From positions 66,625 through 130,624 of the forward strand of contig CAZKYI010000007.1 in the NCBI GenBank assembly GCA_964557005.1: 64,000 nucleotides of DNA, in the 5' to 3' direction. The number at the start of each line of letters is the position of its first letter. Position 1 is the first letter of the stretch. Shown in pieces: positions 34,347-43,528 of the stretch. A program made the translations under genes and the position numbers. The notes under the pieces were generated by a model. That model ran no database searches, had not been told where the DNA came from, and was given only the letters and a program-made list of their open reading frames with translations. Origin of the DNA: JBECKS01 sp964557005 (GTDB taxonomy: Bacteria > Pseudomonadota > Gammaproteobacteria > Pseudomonadales > JBECKS01).

Positions 34347-36002
34347 ATGGAACGCGAATCAATGGAAGTTGATGTTGTTATCGTTGGAGCTGGCCCATCA
34401 GGTTTGTCAGCAGCGTGCAGAATTGGCCAACTGGCGAAAGCGGCTGGACAAGAACTTTCTGTGGTTGTGGTTGAAAAAGGTTCTGAAGTCGGTGCACATA
34501 TTCTTTCAGGTGCTGTCATGCAGCCGACTGCAATGAATGAACTTTTTCCAAACTGGAAAGAGCTCGGCGCACCACTCAATGTCGCTGTGAATGATGACGA
34601 AATTCACTACCTGCTCAGCGGTAACAGTGGCATTAAAGTGCCTAACTTTCTGTCACCTCCAGGCATGCACAATCATGGCAACTATATTATCAGTCTGGGC
34701 AATGTATGCCGTTGGCTGGCAGAACAGGCTGGAGAGATGGGCATAGAAATTTTCCCGGGCTTTGCCGCTGATCGCGTGCTGTATAACGAACAAGGTGCGG
34801 TGATTGGTGTTGGCACTGGCGATATGGGTATATCTGAAAATGGTGAACATAAAGCGGGTTATGCGCCAGGCATGGATTTAATTGCCAAATACACCATTTT
34901 CTCTGAAGGCAACCGTGGCCACCTGGGGAAACAGCTCATCAAGCGTTTTTCTCTGGATAAAAACTCTGGCACACAACACTACGGCATCGGCATCAAGGAA
35001 TTGTGGGAAATCAAACCGGAGTTACATAAGGAAGGCCTTGTGATTCACACCATGGGCTGGCCTTTAAGTGAAACGGCTTCTACAGGCGGTGGTTTTCTCT
35101 ACCATACTGAAAACAATCAGGTGTCTTTAGGTTTGATGGTGGATTTAAGTTACAAGAATCCTCACCTGAGCCCCTTCGATGAAATGCAGCGCTGGAAAAC
35201 CCATCCGCAAATCGCCAAATATCTTGAAGGCGGCAAACGTGTTTCCTATGGCGCTCGTGCAATCAATAAGGGTGGTTTTCAGGCGATTCCCAAACTCACC
35301 TTTCCGGGTGGTTTGCTGTCAGGCTGTGATGCAGGTTTTATGAACATGCCCAAAATCAAGGGCAGCCATAACGCCATGAAAACGGGCATGCTGGCAGGCG
35401 AAGCGGTATTTGAAGCGTTGGCCGCAGGCAAAAGTGGCGGTGATGAACTCACCGATTACACCAGCAAAGTTGAAAATTCGTGGGTGTATCAGGAACTCAG
35501 GGAAACCCGCAATGTTGCCCCTGCCCTGCATAAGCTCGGTACGTTTTTTGGGTCTGCCTTTACCTTCATTGATCAGGTTATTTTTCGCGGAAAATTACCC
35601 TTCACATTGCAAGACCCGCAACCCGACCATGAAACACTGTTACCCGCTAACAAGTGCAAAAAGATTGACTACCCGAAACCGGACGGCAAATTAACTTTCG
35701 CCAAACTGGATTCGGTTTTTCTTTCTAACACCAATCACGAGGAAGACCAGCCTTGTCATTTGCAGTTGGCGGACCCCAGCATTCCGATTTCCAAAAACCT
35801 GCCCATGTACGATGAGCCTGCTCAACGCTACTGCCCCGCAGGTGTTTATGAAATTGTTGAAAATGAAGGGGGAGACAAGCGTTTTCAAATCAATTCACAA
35901 AACTGTGTGCACTGCAAAACGTGTGATATTAAAGACCCTGCACAAAACATTAATTGGGTTACACCTGAGGGTGGTGGTGGCCCCAACTATCCTAATATGT
36001 AA
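34347..36002 (+). CDS. Electron transfer flavoprotein-ubiquinone oxidoreductase
   Basis: 551 residues. FAD-binding GAGPSGLSAA near residue 15, a long central domain with GHLGKQLIKRF and the membrane-associated region, and a C-terminal ferredoxin-like part with the [4Fe-4S] ligands RYCPAGVYE and QNCVHCKTCDIKDP. It passes electrons from reduced ETF to ubiquinone. Another possible start is the second Met at 34362, since the N-terminal five residues are not conserved. Together with EtfA/B it completes the beta-oxidation electron path. Confidence 0.95.
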   Translation: MERESMEVDVVIVGAGPSGLSAACRIGQLAKAAGQELSVVVVEKGSEVGAHILSGAVMQPTAMNELFPNWKELGAPLNVAVNDDEIHYLLSGNSGIKVPNFLSPPGMHNHGNYIISLGNVCRWLAEQAGEMGIEIFPGFAADRVLYNEQGAVIGVGTGDMGISENGEHKAGYAPGMDLIAKYTIFSEGNRGHLGKQLIKRFSLDKNSGTQHYGIGIKELWEIKPELHKEGLVIHTMGWPLSETASTGGGFLYHTENNQVSLGLMVDLSYKNPHLSPFDEMQRWKTHPQIAKYLEGGKRVSYGARAINKGGFQAIPKLTFPGGLLSGCDAGFMNMPKIKGSHNAMKTGMLAGEAVFEALAAGKSGGDELTDYTSKVENSWVYQELRETRNVAPALHKLGTFFGSAFTFIDQVIFRGKLPFTLQDPQPDHETLLPANKCKKIDYPKPDGKLTFAKLDSVFLSNTNHEEDQPCHLQLADPSIPISKNLPMYDEPAQRYCPAGVYEIVENEGGDKRFQINSQNCVHCKTCDIKDPAQNINWVTPEGGGGPNYPNM

Positions 36003-36005
36003 TCT

Positions 36006-36032
36006 AAAAAAGGCTCCGATGGAGCCTTTTTT
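36006..36032 (+). terminator. Rho-independent terminator after ETF-QO
   Basis: AAAAAAGGCTCC (36006-36017) and GGAGCCTTTTTT (36021-36032) are perfect complements around a GAT loop. It begins 4 bp after the stop codon. The symmetric A and T tracts let it work on both strands. Confidence 0.9.
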
Positions 36033-36058
36033 ATTTAAACCGTACAACTTGGTGCGGA

Positions 36059-36086
36059 GTGACGGGAAAGGATGTTCTGTTATAAT
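36059..36086 (+). promoter_or_regulatory. Promoter for a leaderless small transcript
   Basis: -35-like GTGACG (36059-36064), 16-bp spacer, consensus -10 TATAAT (36081-36086). The ATG of the 59-residue gene is at 36093, 7 nt after the -10 box, so the transcript may start at or near the start codon. No ribosome binding site is visible in between. Confidence 0.55.
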
Positions 36087-36092
36087 GTGCCC

Positions 36093-36272
36093 ATGAAAAA
36101 CAACTCACTTTCCTCTACCAACCCCTACCTGAAGAACAAAGTGCTTTCCCAGAAAATGCGCCTGCGTTCTATTGCAAGCTCTACCGCTATTGAAACACAC
36201 GAACCAATCAGTGTTATTGAACAAAAACTCACTCAGAAAAGTTCTTCTCCGTATCAAGTAACACTTGCCTGA
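36093..36272 (+). CDS. Small protein convergent to Fic, candidate Fic inhibitor
   Basis: 59 residues: MKNNSLSSTNPYLKNK at the start, then RLRSIASSTAIETHEPIS (24-40) and a basic tail. SSTAIE resembles the inhibitory-helix motif (S/T)xxxE(G/N) of Fic regulation, with Ser30 and Glu34 in register and Thr35 where Gly/Asn is usual. The Fic protein next door has no such motif in its own N-terminal part. The 3' end overlaps the convergent fic stop by 44 bp. A consensus -10 lies just upstream. Not a recognised family to me; role is inference. Confidence 0.5.
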   Translation: MKNNSLSSTNPYLKNKVLSQKMRLRSIASSTAIETHEPISVIEQKLTQKSSSPYQVTLA

Positions 36273-36870
36273 CCAATTTCTTCATTGGCTCATAATTGCA
36301 ATCCATTCCCTGTTGAATTGCCAAAAAATAGGCATCACGGTGTGCATCCCACGCACTAAAATCCAGCGCAGGCAAGCCTGCTTGTAACGCCATCACATTG
36401 GCCAGTAACCGTGACAAACGGCCATTCCCTTCTCTGAACGGGTGAATCAAAATAAATTCCACATGTACAAGCGCTATCGCTTCAACCAGTGCTGTGTTAT
36501 CGAAAGTATGGCAAGGTGTAAATTGTCTGAGGTACTTATTATCCAGCTCATGCAATAAACGTGGAAGTTGTAACACCGCAGCAAAATGGAAATCACCTTT
36601 GCCCATGTTTACCGTACGTAGTTTGCCTGCCCACTCATACACATTACCCAACCATTTGCGATGCCATTCACTTAAATCTGCTACTGTTAATGATTGATCT
36701 TGCTGCACAGTGTCTAATACATCGTCATACAATTTCGCAAGCAGATCCAACTCAACCTGATTCATATCCGCGATATTTATAATACCCAGCTTATTGACCA
36801 ATACCTGATTATTGGAACCTGATTGATATTGTGCTTCCAGATTTAAAGAAGTGTCATAACGGTCTGCCAT
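36229..36870 (-). CDS. Fic-domain AMP-transferase-like protein
   Basis: 213 residues from the ATG at 36870 (MADRYDTSLNLEAQ); the upstream extension to 36954 overlaps the previous gene and is not needed. The active-site motif is HPFREGNGRLSRLL (HxFx(D/E)GNGRxxR), complete with catalytic His, acidic residue and Arg. Preceded by LGNVYEWAGKLRTVNMGKGDFHFA, the family flap region. Fic enzymes transfer AMP or other groups to proteins. It starts 7 bp after the DUF1285 gene. Confidence 0.9.
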   Translation of the reverse strand: MADRYDTSLNLEAQYQSGSNNQVLVNKLGIINIADMNQVELDLLAKLYDDVLDTVQQDQSLTVADLSEWHRKWLGNVYEWAGKLRTVNMGKGDFHFAAVLQLPRLLHELDNKYLRQFTPCHTFDNTALVEAIALVHVEFILIHPFREGNGRLSRLLANVMALQAGLPALDFSAWDAHRDAYFLAIQQGMDCNYEPMKKLVRQVLLDTEKNFSE

Positions 36871-36877
36871 AAGCCTT

Positions 36878-37402
36878 TTAAATTCTCCCCAATAAAAATT
36901 CCAGATTGTGCGATTGAAGATACAGGCCACTTTCTCTTTCCTGCGCCTCCTCAATCAACTGATAGTACACATTACGATTAAAACGCGCCCAAAGTTCATC
37001 GCGCACTTTAATGTAAGGCAATTCTCCCAACTGGTTTTGACGAAGTTCTATAGGCTGCTCCCTACTTAATTCAATCAAATCATCAAGATTGGTTCTGAAA
37101 ATCAAATCATTTCCTGAGTGCTGATATTCCACAACAAGAAAAGGCACATCTTCCACTTGAATGCGCGCTTTCTCTATGGGCGTGACCAGAAAATAGTCTT
37201 CACCTTCTTTTAACAAGACCGATGCAAAAAGTTGAACCAAACCTTTTCGTTTTATTTCACTGCCTTCATGAAACCAACGCCCTTCTGCATCAATGCGCAT
37301 ATCCAGATCATAAACGCGTTGCGGCTTCCAAAGATGTATGGGTGGCAAGGATTTCGCTTCTGCTTTCAACTTGTGTAGTTGCGTGATTAAATCTTCAGCC
37401 AT
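36878..37402 (-). CDS. DUF1285 protein
   Basis: 174 residues matching the DUF1285 pattern: LPPIHLWKPQRVYDLDMRIDAEGRWFHEGSEI near the start, then LVQLFASVLLKEGEDYFLVTPIEKARIQVEDVPFLVVE. The family is common in proteobacteria and its function is unknown. Here it is directly upstream of fic and divergent, by 40 bp, from the HIT gene. DUF1285 genes occur outside Fic loci, so the pairing may be coincidental. Confidence 0.85.
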   Translation of the reverse strand: MAEDLITQLHKLKAEAKSLPPIHLWKPQRVYDLDMRIDAEGRWFHEGSEIKRKGLVQLFASVLLKEGEDYFLVTPIEKARIQVEDVPFLVVEYQHSGNDLIFRTNLDDLIELSREQPIELRQNQLGELPYIKVRDELWARFNRNVYYQLIEEAQERESGLYLQSHNLEFLLGRI

Positions 37403-37442
37403 TGTTCTTTATAATCAATGCTTTAAAAAATGGAAATGTCTC

Positions 37443-37886
37443 ATGTTTGAATTGCATCCACAACTGGCGAAAGATTGTTTCCAGCTTGGCCATTTTGAAT
37501 TATGCCAACTGCTGATGATGAACGACTATCATTACCCCTGGTTTATTCTCGTACCTCAAAGAGCAGACATCAGCGAAATTTTTCAGTTAAGCGAAACAGA
37601 ACAATTACAACTCAGCAAGGAAATCAATCACTTTGCCAAATTCAGCAAAACGCTGTTTAACGCACATAAAATGAACATTGCCGCCCTGGGTAATGTGGTT
37701 CCACAATTACATATTCACATCATTGCCCGCTTTGATTTTGATACCTGCTGGCCTCAGCCAATATGGGGGCGCGCACAACATCTCGCTTTTGAAAAAAAAC
37801 AATTACTTGAACGCATTGATCAACTGATTGAGGGTTTTAATCAAAATCATACCCTGCCTTTTGTTTGGGACGAGCAGTGGATTTAG
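37443..37886 (+). CDS. HIT-family protein
   Basis: 147 residues from the ATG at 37443 (MFELHPQLAKD); the frame is open further upstream into the divergent gene but without homology. The nucleotide-binding core reads NVVPQLHIHIIARF: two His of the HIT triad with Gln in the first position, as in a common bacterial sub-group whose members end the domain with WPQPIWG. Likely a nucleotide hydrolase or transferase of unknown substrate. Its 3' end overlaps mnmC. Confidence 0.88.
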   Translation: MFELHPQLAKDCFQLGHFELCQLLMMNDYHYPWFILVPQRADISEIFQLSETEQLQLSKEINHFAKFSKTLFNAHKMNIAALGNVVPQLHIHIIARFDFDTCWPQPIWGRAQHLAFEKKQLLERIDQLIEGFNQNHTLPFVWDEQWI

Positions 37887-39889
37887 AACACGCCGAATTG
37901 CTCTGGCAAGACACAACACCTCTCTCCAAACGGTTTCAGGATATTTACTACTTACCTGAAAATGGTGTTGCCGAAAGTGCTTATGTGTTTTTACAACATA
38001 ATCAACTGGAACAACGCTTTATCCATACACAGGAAAAAAATACCAGTTTTACCATTCTCGAAACAGGGTTTGGTACAGGACTGAACTTTCTAAATGCGTG
38101 GAATTTATGGAAAACAGTTTCAGATAATACGCATCACACACATGCGCATCTGCATTTTGTTTCATTTGAATTGTATCCGTTGCTTTCAAGTGAACTTGAG
38201 AAAGCTTTATCAGCCTTTCCTGAACTCAACCAATTAAGTGCACAACTCATTGCACATTACCCAAAGCGGGTGCATGGCTTTCATCGCATCAATTTTTCCA
38301 ATCAGGTTTCACTCACCTTGTATTTTGGTGATGCACTGTCTGGAATACAGAAACTTGCAAACACGTTTAAGGCAGATGCTTTTTTTCTGGATGGATTTAA
38401 TCCAAACCACAACGAAAATTTGTGGAATGCCGAACTTTTTCAAGCCTTGAAAAAAATTTCCCTGAATAAAAGCACTACATTTGCTACTTTCACCGCAGCG
38501 GGACACGTGCGCAGAAATCTGGAAAGCATCGGCTTTCACTGTGAAAAAGTAAAAGGCTTTGGCAAAAAACGGGAAATGTTAAAAGGAATTTTCAATGAGG
38601 TTTTACACCCTGAAAATTCAAATGAAGCACTAATCCCCTACACCCATCGCCCGTGGATGCACACAGACAATGCGCACACACTCAAGCAGGGTGAAAGCAT
38701 TGCCATTATTGGCGCAGGTTTGGCGGGTGCATGGACAGCCTTTAAGTTAGCCGAACGCGGTTTCAAAGTAAGCGTCATCGATAAAGCAGCACAGATTGCA
38801 AGCGGTGCCTCTGGCAATCCTCGTGGTGCTACTTTTTTTAAAATACCTGCGGGTGATTTGAACAGTACAAACCGTTTTTATATCGACGCTTACCTGTATA
38901 GCCTGAATACCTTTAAACAGCTCAAGCTTGATGAATCTATTTACAACCCTTGTGGTTTGATACAACTGGCAAGTGATCATGAACTTGAACATAAATTCAA
39001 AAACAGCACCCTTCCATCGGACATCTGTCAATATCTCGATAAACAAACACTGTCTGAAATATGCGGCCTTGCTCAACAATTTTCTGGTTTGTATTTTCCT
39101 GAAGCTGCCAGTATCAATCCACCTGCCCTATGCCAACATTTGTTAAATCATCCGAATATTGCATGTATTTTATCGTGCGAGCTTACCGACATAAGGAAAA
39201 CAGAATCTTCATACACACTTGAAACCCTCATGCACGGTAAAAGCAAACACTTCAATTTTGATGTTGTGGTACTCGCCAACGCGCACACAGCAAGGCAGTT
39301 TGAATGTTGTGAGCATTTGCCTATACATGCTGTTCGTGGGCAAAGCACGCAGATACGCACAACTCACCCATCAAACCTTAAAACAATTTTATGCTCCAAA
39401 GCCTATCTCACACCTGAGTATCAGGGTGTGCATACCATTGGTGCGACGTTTGATCCGCGCAATCTTTCAACTGATGTTCTCGAAAACGACAACCTGAATA
39501 ATCTTGCATATTTAAAACAGTATTCGCCAGGTTTTGTGGAACAGGCAGGTGACATCTACGTTGATTCCGCACGTGCAGGGCTACGCTGCCAAAGCAGCGA
39601 TTTGTTACCCGTTGTAGGCAATGTCTGTGATTTGAAAAAATTTAATGATGATTTTTCAGGCATTACCAAAGGTCAAATTAAAAAAAGCTACCCGATGGCA
39701 AGTTGTATGCCCGGGCTTTATATGAATCTGGCACACGCTTCCAGAGGTTTAATCTCTACACCCTATTGCGCAGAAATTCTGGTGAATTTAATGCTCGGTG
39801 AAGCCAGTGCTTGTGAACAAGCAGTGCTTGAGCAACTCTCTGATCGGCGTTTTTATTTTCGCGCCCTGAAAAGAAGTGGCTCAAAATAA
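37877..39889 (+). CDS. mnmC: Bifunctional tRNA 5-methylaminomethyl-2-thiouridine biosynthesis protein
   Basis: About 670 residues. The N-terminal half is a methyltransferase (ETGFGTGLNFLNAW near 60-75, then DAFFLDGFNPNHNENLWN). The C-terminal half is a FAD oxidase (IAIIGAGLAGAWTAFKLAERG near 275-295, SGNPRG, and PVVGN). Together they convert cmnm5s2U34 to mnm5s2U34 in certain tRNAs. I choose the GTG at 37877 (MDLEHAELLWQD), which overlaps the HIT stop by 10 bp; a TTG at 37865 is also in frame. Confidence 0.95.
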   Translation: MDLEHAELLWQDTTPLSKRFQDIYYLPENGVAESAYVFLQHNQLEQRFIHTQEKNTSFTILETGFGTGLNFLNAWNLWKTVSDNTHHTHAHLHFVSFELYPLLSSELEKALSAFPELNQLSAQLIAHYPKRVHGFHRINFSNQVSLTLYFGDALSGIQKLANTFKADAFFLDGFNPNHNENLWNAELFQALKKISLNKSTTFATFTAAGHVRRNLESIGFHCEKVKGFGKKREMLKGIFNEVLHPENSNEALIPYTHRPWMHTDNAHTLKQGESIAIIGAGLAGAWTAFKLAERGFKVSVIDKAAQIASGASGNPRGATFFKIPAGDLNSTNRFYIDAYLYSLNTFKQLKLDESIYNPCGLIQLASDHELEHKFKNSTLPSDICQYLDKQTLSEICGLAQQFSGLYFPEAASINPPALCQHLLNHPNIACILSCELTDIRKTESSYTLETLMHGKSKHFNFDVVVLANAHTARQFECCEHLPIHAVRGQSTQIRTTHPSNLKTILCSKAYLTPEYQGVHTIGATFDPRNLSTDVLENDNLNNLAYLKQYSPGFVEQAGDIYVDSARAGLRCQSSDLLPVVGNVCDLKKFNDDFSGITKGQIKKSYPMASCMPGLYMNLAHASRGLISTPYCAEILVNLMLGEASACEQAVLEQLSDRRFYFRALKRSGSK

Positions 39890-39926
39890 AATGACGTTCT
39901 AGACTACATCAAAAAGGAGAACACAC

Positions 39927-40706
39927 ATGACTACAGCATTTAATCTGACTCGCCCTGATCTCAAACATCACATCAGCCCTGAAGAATGGGCTGTACGCAT
40001 ACAACTTGCAGCAGCCTATCGTTTGGTTGCACTGAATGGCTGGGACGATTTGATTTATACGCACATTTCGGCGCGTGTTCCCAACTCTGAACACGAATTT
40101 TTACTCAACCCGCTTGGGTTAACCTTTGATGAAATCTGCGCGTCCAATCTGGTGAAAATCAATCTGGCGGGTGAAGTGCTCGATGGCTCGCCTTATCGTG
40201 TGAACAAGGCAGGTTTTATTATTCACGGCGCGATTCACGAAGCACGTGCAGATGCAGGCTGTGTACTGCACTTGCATTCTGATTATGGCGTAGCGGTATC
40301 GATGCAGGCAGACGGATTACTTCCCTTAAGCCAGACCGCGATGGTGGTTAATTTTGATTTGGCTTATCACGACTACGAAGGCATCGCGACGCGGGAAGAT
40401 GAAAAAGCGCGGCTGGTTGCCAACATTGGTCACAAGAGCTCGGTTATTTTACGCAATCACGGCACCTTAACTATTGGTAAAACGGTGGGTGATGCTTACG
40501 AAAAAATGTATCGCATGGAGCGCGCCTGCAAATATCAAATTCTCGCGCAAGCGGGTGGCCAGGCTTTCGCCAAGCCACAAGACAATGCAATGGAAAATGT
40601 CATTCAGGGTGCTCTGGAAGTGGTTCAGGACATCAAGCCTGATCGAAAACCCTGGGATGCGATGCTGCGCCGTTTAGACAGGATAGATTCCTCTTTCAGG
40701 GAATAA
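39927..40706 (+). CDS. Class II aldolase/adducin-family protein
   Basis: 259 residues with zinc-binding HLHS near residue 113-116 and RNHGTLTIG near 175. A GGAGAA ribosome binding site precedes the ATG. The family includes fuculose and ribulose phosphate aldolases, and many uncharacterised members of this length (~255) that occur in degradation pathways. The substrate cannot be named. The end of the gene is part of a 14-bp inverted repeat shared with the convergent neighbour. Confidence 0.85.
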   Translation: MTTAFNLTRPDLKHHISPEEWAVRIQLAAAYRLVALNGWDDLIYTHISARVPNSEHEFLLNPLGLTFDEICASNLVKINLAGEVLDGSPYRVNKAGFIIHGAIHEARADAGCVLHLHSDYGVAVSMQADGLLPLSQTAMVVNFDLAYHDYEGIATREDEKARLVANIGHKSSVILRNHGTLTIGKTVGDAYEKMYRMERACKYQILAQAGGQAFAKPQDNAMENVIQGALEVVQDIKPDRKPWDAMLRRLDRIDSSFRE

Positions 40707-40720
40707 AATCTATCCTGTCT
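40676..40720. terminator. Long inverted repeat between convergent genes
   Basis: Perfect 14-bp arms, AGACAGGATAGATT (40676-40689) and AATCTATCCTGTCT (40707-40720), around a 17-nt loop. The left arm overlaps the last codons of the aldolase gene. There is no clear T-tract, so it is either a two-way terminator or an RNA-stability hairpin for the two convergent transcripts. Confidence 0.6.
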
Positions 40721-40731
40721 CGAAACGATTT

Positions 40732-42561
40732 CTAGAAGCGATAACTACCCGAATCAATACCTTGCTGAATTTCAGGTGTCACTCGTGCATAGGTCTTTTC
40801 TCCTGGTAACAACACGTACACAGGGTCAGAAGTTTTATCGAGCTTGTAGGCTTCATCTTTCAAATCAGATTTCTTGTGTTTGAAAGTCCCTGTGGTTTCC
40901 ATCTCAGGACGGATTCTCAGGAAAATCGGCACAGCATACAAAGGCATTTCACTGATTAACTGCTGATATAACGCAGCAAAATCATAGCTGCTGTGATCCA
41001 CTTTCAAACAAATGGCAGCCATACCTGCACGACCATTGGTTCCAGGAATTTCTACACCGTAGGCCACACATTCAGTGACATGCGGGCAATCGGTCATAAT
41101 GTTTTCCACTTCGGTAGTAGAAACATTCTCACCTTTCCAGCGATAGGTATCACCCAGACGATCAACAAATTGCAAGTGCATGAAACCAATATCGCGCATC
41201 ACATCACCAGTGTTAAACCAGGCATCACCCTTTTTGATCACATCACGCAAAATCTTGGATTCACTTTTGGCATTTTCAGTGTAGCCATCGAACTTGTTGT
41301 TAGTCGCAATTTTACCTAACAACAAACCCTTTCCACCCTTTTTAGCCTTAATACCCAAACCATTGGCACCACGAATTGGTTCTTCAGTTTCCTTATCGTA
41401 TTCAACCAGCACCGATTTACCCATTTGAAAACCGACAGATTCATCGAAATTGAGTATGTTCACCATTCCAACGTTCGATTCACTGGCAGAATACAATTCC
41501 ATCACGCGATCAATATTGAAGCGCTTTTTAAAATCGCCCCAAACACCCGGGCGTAAACCATTACCCAGCATCACCTTGACCCTATGACGCTGATCAACCG
41601 ATGCCTCAGGCTGGTTAATCAGGTATCGACACAGCTCACCTACATAGCCAATGGCGGTTGCTTCATACTTGATGCAATCATTCCAGAATTCGCGTGCACT
41701 GAATTTTCTGCGAATCGCAAAAGCACATTGCCCTGCCAATGCAGACCCCCAACACACCACCATGCCTGTCGCATGATAAAGCGGCAATGTGGAATAAAAC
41801 ACATCATCTCTGGTCAGGCGCATACCTGCATAACCAATCCCTCCAAAGGACGATGTCCAGCGGAAGATACTGATACGTGCCGCTTTGGGCAAACCGGTCG
41901 TACCTGAGGTATAGATGTAAAAAAGATAATCATCCATCGTCAAGGCAGGAATAGGTGGTGCCTTTCTGGGCATGGATTGAATTTCAGCAGATAAATCTAC
42001 GCCACCCGCCAACACTGCGCCGTTTGCACGCTCCTTGTAGCAATCATTATCTGCCAGACAAAGAATTTCAGCTTGCTCCAGCTTGAGTTCGTTACGCACT
42101 TCCGTAACAGCTTCATAGCCTTCTTCACCCAGAATCAGCAAACGCGGTTCAACCAGATTCACGCTGTGTACCAATACCTTTCCTTTTTGACTGGTATTCA
42201 ACAAAGCCGAAATAGCACCCAGCTTGGATACTGCTGTCGTAACAGCCAGTAACTCGGGACGATTTTCAATAAACACAGCAACCACATCTTTGGCACCAAC
42301 GCCCTTGCTGGCAAGATAATTGGCAATCTGGTTTGCCCATTCATCGAGTTGCTTGTAGGTTAAACTTCGATTTTCATATTTAACCGCAATCCCATCGGGA
42401 TTCTGCGCAGCAGCTTGCTCTACGCCCCAGGCCAGCCCCAGACGTTGACCGGGTTTATCTTTCGCAAAATCCAGCCCCTTTTTAAATCTTGGCAGCAGGC
42501 TGAACATTGACGGCAGTTTTCTCAGGTACTCTCCCCACGTAATCATACGTGCTTCACTCAT
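40732..42561 (-). CDS. FATP-type long-chain acyl-CoA synthetase
   Basis: 609 residues of the ANL superfamily. AMP-binding motif YIYTSGTTGLPKAARIS, PLYHATGMV, YSASESN, and the hinge GDTYRWKGENVSTTEVE near residues 475-490. The GENVSTTEVE and C-terminal KLDKTSDPVYVL regions are typical of the fatty acid transport protein (SLC27/FadD6) branch rather than of classical FadD. Activates long- or very-long-chain acids, possibly bile-acid or steroid side chains. It follows an HSDL2-like dehydrogenase on the same strand. Confidence 0.9.
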   Translation of the reverse strand: MSEARMITWGEYLRKLPSMFSLLPRFKKGLDFAKDKPGQRLGLAWGVEQAAAQNPDGIAVKYENRSLTYKQLDEWANQIANYLASKGVGAKDVVAVFIENRPELLAVTTAVSKLGAISALLNTSQKGKVLVHSVNLVEPRLLILGEEGYEAVTEVRNELKLEQAEILCLADNDCYKERANGAVLAGGVDLSAEIQSMPRKAPPIPALTMDDYLFYIYTSGTTGLPKAARISIFRWTSSFGGIGYAGMRLTRDDVFYSTLPLYHATGMVVCWGSALAGQCAFAIRRKFSAREFWNDCIKYEATAIGYVGELCRYLINQPEASVDQRHRVKVMLGNGLRPGVWGDFKKRFNIDRVMELYSASESNVGMVNILNFDESVGFQMGKSVLVEYDKETEEPIRGANGLGIKAKKGGKGLLLGKIATNNKFDGYTENAKSESKILRDVIKKGDAWFNTGDVMRDIGFMHLQFVDRLGDTYRWKGENVSTTEVENIMTDCPHVTECVAYGVEIPGTNGRAGMAAICLKVDHSSYDFAALYQQLISEMPLYAVPIFLRIRPEMETTGTFKHKKSDLKDEAYKLDKTSDPVYVLLPGEKTYARVTPEIQQGIDSGSYRF

Positions 42562-42604
42562 GGTGCTCTCCTCTTTATAAAAATAGTAAAAACAAAATAT
42601 TCAA

Positions 42605-43435
42605 TTAAACAAAAAAATCCGGTGCCAGTTTTTCTGGCGGCAACTCAGGGTCTACCTGATATTGTCTTAAATCGGTAATACCAACGGATGCCATTACCTC
42701 ATCATCTACACAGAAGTTTCCAGTAAATTCACGGCTGTTCCTTGTGAGAATAATATAAGCCGCTTCCGCCATCAGCTCAGGTGTGCGTGAAAGCTTCATA
42801 ATCGCACCACCACCCAGATGATTATTAACCGCAGCCGTAGCAATTGAAGTTCTTGGCCATAACGCATTAAAGGCAATGCCCTGACTTGCATATTCACCCG
42901 CCATACCTAACACACACATACTCATGCCAAATTTGGCCATGGTGTACGCCACATGATGCTGAAACCAGCGGGTTTCCATGTTTAAAGGCGGGGAAAGATT
43001 AAGTACGTGAGGGTTGGAAGATTTTTTAAGATGGGGAATGGCTTTTTGGGAACAAAGAAAAGTACCGCGCGTGTTGATGTTATGCATCAGGTCGTACTTT
43101 TTCATCGAAGTCATTTCGGTCGGCGTAAGACTGATGGCGCTGGCATTGTTGACCAATACATCAATACCTCCAAAGTGCTCAACCGTTTTATTGATGGCTG
43201 CTTCAACCTCTTCCTCTGAACGCACATCAACCACCACTGGCAACGCCTTGCCCCCTGCTGCCTCAATTTCTTTGGCAGCGGTATAAATCGTGCCAGGCAG
43301 TTTCGGGTGTGGTTCGGTGGTTTTTGCGGCAATGGCGATATTTGCGCCGTCTCGCGCTGCACGCAAGGCAATCGCCAATCCGATTCCCCTGCTTGCACCA
43401 GTAATAAATAAGGTTTTTCCAGCTAAGTCAGCCAT
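42605..43435 (-). CDS. HSDL2-like short-chain dehydrogenase
   Basis: 276 residues. TGASRGIGLAIAL nucleotide loop, NNASAISLT, SPPLNMETRWFQHHVAYTMAKFGM with the catalytic Tyr and Lys, and the long IAAKTTEPHPKLPGTI insertion that identifies the hydroxysteroid-dehydrogenase-like protein 2 group. In human peroxisomes HSDL2 is fused to an SCP2 domain; here only the SDR domain is present. Downstream of an AraC regulator and upstream of the FATP gene, so lipid or steroid metabolism is likely. Confidence 0.88.
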   Translation of the reverse strand: MADLAGKTLFITGASRGIGLAIALRAARDGANIAIAAKTTEPHPKLPGTIYTAAKEIEAAGGKALPVVVDVRSEEEVEAAINKTVEHFGGIDVLVNNASAISLTPTEMTSMKKYDLMHNINTRGTFLCSQKAIPHLKKSSNPHVLNLSPPLNMETRWFQHHVAYTMAKFGMSMCVLGMAGEYASQGIAFNALWPRTSIATAAVNNHLGGGAIMKLSRTPELMAEAAYIILTRNSREFTGNFCVDDEVMASVGITDLRQYQVDPELPPEKLAPDFFV

Positions 43436-43528
43436 AACATTCCCCGTTTTTTAGATGTGTATTTATTCAAGGGCAAAGCCCAAAGGCTTGGCAGACTACC
43501 GTTTTCCATAGCCCTTGGAAAGCCTTTT

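Noticed and set aside
36870..36954. N-terminal extension of Fic into the DUF1285 gene
   Set aside because: Overlaps the end of DUF1285 in another frame; the ATG at 36870 gives a normal Fic start.
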